From: Methanobacteriota archaeon
Lineage (GTDB): Archaea > Hydrothermarchaeota > Hydrothermarchaeia > Hydrothermarchaeales > SZUA-236
Assembly: GCA_003695745.1 (NCBI GenBank)
Contig: RFHW01000109.1
Coordinates: 1-17,881 of the forward strand
Length of the DNA: 17,881 bases
Direction of reading: 5' to 3'
Each line of letters begins with the position of its first letter. Position 1 is the first letter of the stretch. Shown one piece after another: positions 15,421-17,881 of the stretch. The translations under genes were made by a program, and so were the position numbers. The notes under the pieces are model-generated. The model was not told where the DNA came from. It saw nothing but the letters and a program-made list of their open reading frames with translations, and did not search any database.

Positions 15421-16074
15421 CTACAAATACCTTCTTTTCGCAAAGCCGGGGTCAGAGTGGTTCCAGCTTTCGGCGCCGCTTCTTTTGATCTCGAACTGCG
15501 CCTTGGTGTGGCATCCGATGCAGAAGAAAAAGCCCTTTTTATAGTCTGAGCCGGTCTCGTTTAGATATCCGCTGTCCATGCCGCTTATCTGGTTGAAGAT
15601 CCGCATATGCACGTTCGTGGGGTTCGTGGGGTCGCTGCCGCCGAGCTTGGGCCCCATCGCCCCTGCCGGATAGGCGGTGTTGTTGGTTGTGGCGTTGTTG
15701 CCGTGGCAGTCAAGGTCGGTGCAGGCGCGGATCGTCACCTTCGTGTGGGAGCTTGTGATGGGCAGCTGGTTGAGATGGCAGAGCTGGCACACACCATAGG
15801 GGGTTGTGTTGTCTATGGTGAGGTTGAGCCACCCCTGTGTGTAGCTTGCGTTGCCGGCGGCGCTTCTGTGGGCGGCATAGACCGTTCTCGTTGCAGGGGT
15901 TGCGTTCAGCTCGCCCCGGATATAGTCGTGGCACTCCACGCAGTTCACGCCTTTAGAGCCGCTGGTGGCGTTGAACTCCCATGTGTGGGAGCCCGCGAAC
16001 TTTGCAACGGCGCTGGGCAGGATGTATATGCTGAGCACCCCCAGAGCTATAAGGAGAAGGATCTTAACGTTCAT
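15421..16074 (-). CDS. Secreted tetrahaem c-type cytochrome
   Basis: 217 residues. A hydrophobic N-terminus (ILLLIALGVLSIYILPSAVA) serves as signal peptide or uncleaved anchor. Haem-binding motifs: CVECH at 45-49, CQLCH at 96-100, CIGCH at 185-189, and an expanded CTDLDCH (CX4CH) at 118-124. Isolated histidines (H30, H69, H110, H156) fit bis-His ligation of four haems. Nine N-x-S/T sequons (for example N35, N57, N84, N89, N172, N205) suggest heavy surface glycosylation. It probably carries electrons outside the membrane; the partner is unknown, and no haem lyase or oxidoreductase gene is near. The ATG at 16074 has AGGAG five bases upstream and lies 17 bases after the pscS stop, so it may be read with pscS. 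It is not similar to any single cytochrome I can name. Confidence 0.88.
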   Translation of the reverse strand: MNVKILLLIALGVLSIYILPSAVAKFAGSHTWEFNATSGSKGVNCVECHDYIRGELNATPATRTVYAAHRSAAGNASYTQGWLNLTIDNTTPYGVCQLCHLNQLPITSSHTKVTIRACTDLDCHGNNATTNNTAYPAGAMGPKLGGSDPTNPTNVHMRIFNQISGMDSGYLNETGSDYKKGFFFCIGCHTKAQFEIKRSGAESWNHSDPGFAKRRYL

Positions 16075-16091
16075 TGCATCTCCTATGGCGC

Positions 16092-17261
16092 CTATGTATA
16101 TTTATTGATTATCCCTTGGAAACACTCCAAAACCTGCTTTATCTCGTCGTCGCCGAGGCCGTAGACGCTCAGCTTGATGTGCTTGGAGAGCCCCTTGTGC
16201 ACGCCTACGATGCCGCATTCTGCGAGGTCCTCGGCGAGGAAGAAGCCCTTTCGCCTGTGGGTCTTGGATATCTCCCAGAGGTCAGGCGTCTCGAAGTGGA
16301 GCAGGTGGTGTCGGTGGGGCCGCTCGCCAAGGAGCATGGTGTCGCCGATCTCCTCCATCCCGTCTATGAACCTCTCTGTCTTCTTGAGCTCCTCATCCCA
16401 GTGCTTGACCCGCTCCTTCACCATGGGCAGGGTCATCATCGAGCTGATCAGGGGGAGGCCGCCCACGCTGCAGCCGAAGATGTTTGGTATCTTCTTGCCG
16501 AAGGCCCTGCCGCTCCAGTCAGGCTTCTCCCGTGAGGTGACAAAGGCCTTTTTCGCCCAGTGGAAGTTGGTCACCAGATACCCCAGGGGGCCGATGGAGG
16601 CCATGGACTTGTGGGCTGAGAGTGTGAGGAAGTCCGCCTTCATCTCCTTCATGTTTATGGGCAGCACCCCGCCGGTGTAGGCGGCGTTCACCATATAGGG
16701 GATGTCGTTCTCAGAGGCGATCCTGCCTATCTCCTCCACAGGCGCGATGTTCCCGTAGTAGGGGTCGGCGTGGGTGACGGCGATGAGCGCAGGCTCGCCG
16801 TGCTCTTTCCGCACCTCATCGATCTTCTCCTGAAAGGACTGGGCCGACACCTTATATTCAGGGTAGCCTGAATGGGGCGGCTCCACCACCTTGAGGCCCA
16901 CCATCTCAGCAGCGATGTTCGTGGAATAATGGCTGTTGGGATCGGCTATGACGAACTCCGAGGTCTTCTCCTCCCTCACCCGCTCGCGGATGGTGTTCAT
17001 CACCGTGAACTGGGCGCCCCGGCATCCGAAGGTGTGCTCTGCCACGTCGCCTCCGAAGAAACGGGCCACCTCGGCGAGATGGCTCTTGATGTTGGGCTTG
17101 GTTATCAGGCCGCTTCTGCCTTCTATGCAGTCGAAGCAGACGTTGTATCCCACCTCGGCCCATCCCTCCTCAAAGAGCCTTTTAGTCACCTCAGCCGGGA
17201 CGATGCCGCCACGCATCAGCGGGTTGACTATGATCTTGTCCTTGTATCGGTAGGGCTTCAT
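16092..17261 (-). CDS. pscS: O-phosphoseryl-tRNA(Cys):Cys-tRNA synthase (SepCysS)
   Basis: 389 residues, the normal length. This PLP enzyme turns phosphoseryl-tRNA(Cys), made by SepRS, into cysteinyl-tRNA(Cys). Marks: the N-terminal NPLMRGGIVP, the essential cysteine pair C42 and C45 in YNVCFDCIEGRSG, PLP lysine K218 in LSAHKSMAS, the PLP-ring Asn/Ala region MVNAAYTGG, and the third functional cysteine C264 in IFGCSVGG. The cysteines relay persulfide sulfur or bind a cluster in known homologues. Presence of this gene places the organism among archaea that use the indirect Cys-tRNA route, usually methanogens and relatives. ATG 17261 overlaps the stop of the DUF169 gene (ATGA), which suggests a functional pairing. 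SepRS and SepCysE are not in the window. Confidence 0.95.
   Translation of the reverse strand: MKPYRYKDKIIVNPLMRGGIVPAEVTKRLFEEGWAEVGYNVCFDCIEGRSGLITKPNIKSHLAEVARFFGGDVAEHTFGCRGAQFTVMNTIRERVREEKTSEFVIADPNSHYSTNIAAEMVGLKVVEPPHSGYPEYKVSAQSFQEKIDEVRKEHGEPALIAVTHADPYYGNIAPVEEIGRIASENDIPYMVNAAYTGGVLPINMKEMKADFLTLSAHKSMASIGPLGYLVTNFHWAKKAFVTSREKPDWSGRAFGKKIPNIFGCSVGGLPLISSMMTLPMVKERVKHWDEELKKTERFIDGMEEIGDTMLLGERPHRHHLLHFETPDLWEISKTHRRKGFFLAEDLAECGIVGVHKGLSKHIKLSVYGLGDDEIKQVLECFQGIINKYT
16096..16106 (-). promoter_or_regulatory. Possible internal TATA box for the cytochrome gene
   Basis: AATAAATATAC on the minus strand lies within the last codons of pscS. The usual spacing would start transcription at the cytochrome ATG itself, which would leave out the AGGAG ribosome-binding site. 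Either a leaderless start or read-through from pscS is possible. Confidence 0.35.
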
Positions 17262-17881
17262 ACCTTGACCTTCCTGACCACCTGCTCAATGAACTCCTTA
17301 AGCCCCTTGCCTGTGTTGAGGTCCACACCGATCTCTGAGATGTTGAAGACTGCCTGCAGGTCCGTCCACTTGCCCCGCTCGCTCTTGACGAAGGGCTCAG
17401 GCGCCTTTACGCTGCCCTTCAGCGGCAGGTGTATGGTGAGGTATGTGAGCTTGCCGTTGAAGTCCTTGTTAAGGTAGATGCGCACGTTCCTGCCGTCGAC
17501 CCTGCCGAAGAAATAGTCGGTGCTCTTCTCGAAGCCGATCTTCTGGAAGCTTCGCAGGATCCTCGGCGGGATGTCCGAGGTCTTGCAGCCGCAAAGCGCC
17601 CCGCATGTCTTGGAGAGGACCTCGATCTTCTCGGCAAGCTCCCTTATGGTCTCAGGCGGGGCGCCGAGTATGACCTCGTTGTCCCTGAAGTCTGCCGAGA
17701 CCCTGGCGCCGTTGCAGAGGAATGAGACGTTGGCCCTCTTCTCCATGAAGGGCAGGGCCGCTGCCTCGCCGCAGACCGCCACGCTCCCTGAGAACCGGGC
17801 CGAGACGCCCTTCAAAATGGCTGAGAGCTCCATGGTCTGCCTTGGGCTCAGGATGAGAAGCCCGACATCGGGTTCTTCCAG
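17258..17881 (-). CDS. DUF169-family protein with extra C-terminal domain (5' end outside window)
   Basis: At least 207 residues; the frame stays open to the right edge, so the start lies outside. An ATG at 17833 exists but is probably internal, because the 16 codons before it read like the family (PDVGLLILSPRQTMELSAIL). DUF169 (COG2043) marks: SVAVCGEAAALPFM, NVSFLCNGARVSADFRDNE and ILGAPPETIRELAEKI, with one conserved cysteine in each of the first two. After this comes a cysteine cluster (TCGALCGCK) and a domain of about 110 residues with YFFGRVDGRNVRIYLNKDF, TYLTIHLPL and a Lys-rich tail, which I do not recognise. The stop overlaps the pscS ATG. The biochemical role of DUF169 is unknown; a link to sulfur supply for SepCysS is inference from the overlap and the cysteines. 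Confidence 0.8.
   Translation of the reverse strand: MEEPDVGLLILSPRQTMELSAILKGVSARFSGSVAVCGEAAALPFMEKRANVSFLCNGARVSADFRDNEVILGAPPETIRELAEKIEVLSKTCGALCGCKTSDIPPRILRSFQKIGFEKSTDYFFGRVDGRNVRIYLNKDFNGKLTYLTIHLPLKGSVKAPEPFVKSERGKWTDLQAVFNISEIGVDLNTGKGLKEFIEQVVRKVKV

Noticed and set aside
17831..17833. ATG 17833 as the start of the DUF169 gene
   Set aside because: The frame is open to the window edge and the preceding codons (VGLLILSPRQT) match the family pattern, so this Met is most likely internal.

Overview
The window is a gene-dense piece of an archaeal chromosome, most likely from a euryarchaeote of the methanogen/Archaeoglobus/alkane- or methane-oxidiser kind. The evidence is an archaeal-type (class I) CCA-adding enzyme, SecE of the Sec61-gamma type, archaeal FtsZ, a ThpR 2'-5' RNA ligase/cyclic phosphodiesterase, an AN1 zinc finger, TATA boxes in place of bacterial -10/-35 boxes, and above all SepCysS, which is restricted to archaea that make Cys-tRNA through phosphoserine. 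A four-haem c-type cytochrome suggests a lineage with extracytoplasmic electron transfer. The exact taxon cannot be fixed from the sequence alone. No tRNA, rRNA, CRISPR array, transposon or phage gene was seen.

Layout, left to right. (1) 1-1700, minus strand: a cut-off zinc-ribbon membrane protein, translationally coupled (ATGA) to a 518-residue membrane protein that joins a CDP-alcohol-phosphatidyltransferase-like domain with degraded active-site residues to a DUF835-like cytosolic domain. (2) 1817-2185, plus: a small AT-rich zinc-ribbon membrane protein. (3) 2201-4171, minus: a K+-dependent-type membrane pyrophosphatase. (4) 4172-4391: a divergent promoter region with three copies of an 11-bp pseudo-palindrome. 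(5) 4392-8482, plus: an operon of argD, hisC, a DegT-like aminotransferase homologue (the first three joined by ATGA overlaps) and a polytopic membrane protein. (6) 8479-9964, minus: an AAA+ ATPase followed by a tail-anchored AN1 zinc-finger protein; the last gene meets the plus operon tail to tail in a shared CTAG. (7) 10084-14024, plus: thpR, cca and a HhH/MutS-like ATPase, tightly packed. (8) 14069-15394, plus: ftsZ and secE. (9) 15421-17881, minus: a DUF169-family protein cut by the window edge, pscS (SepCysS, ATGA overlap) and a tetrahaem cytochrome c.

Functional themes: tRNA maturation and charging (ThpR, CCA enzyme, SepCysS), PLP-dependent amino-acid biosynthesis (ArgD, HisC, DegT-like, SepCysS), membrane energetics (pyrophosphatase, cytochrome c), cell division and secretion (FtsZ, SecE), and protein remodelling (AAA+ with AN1). 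The genes are mostly housekeeping. The parts most worth a second look are the DUF169-SepCysS pair, the AAA+/AN1 pair with a possible AUA start, the membrane fusion protein at 144-1700, the repeated operator-like motif upstream of hppA/argD, and the loss of the usual secE-spt5 adjacency.
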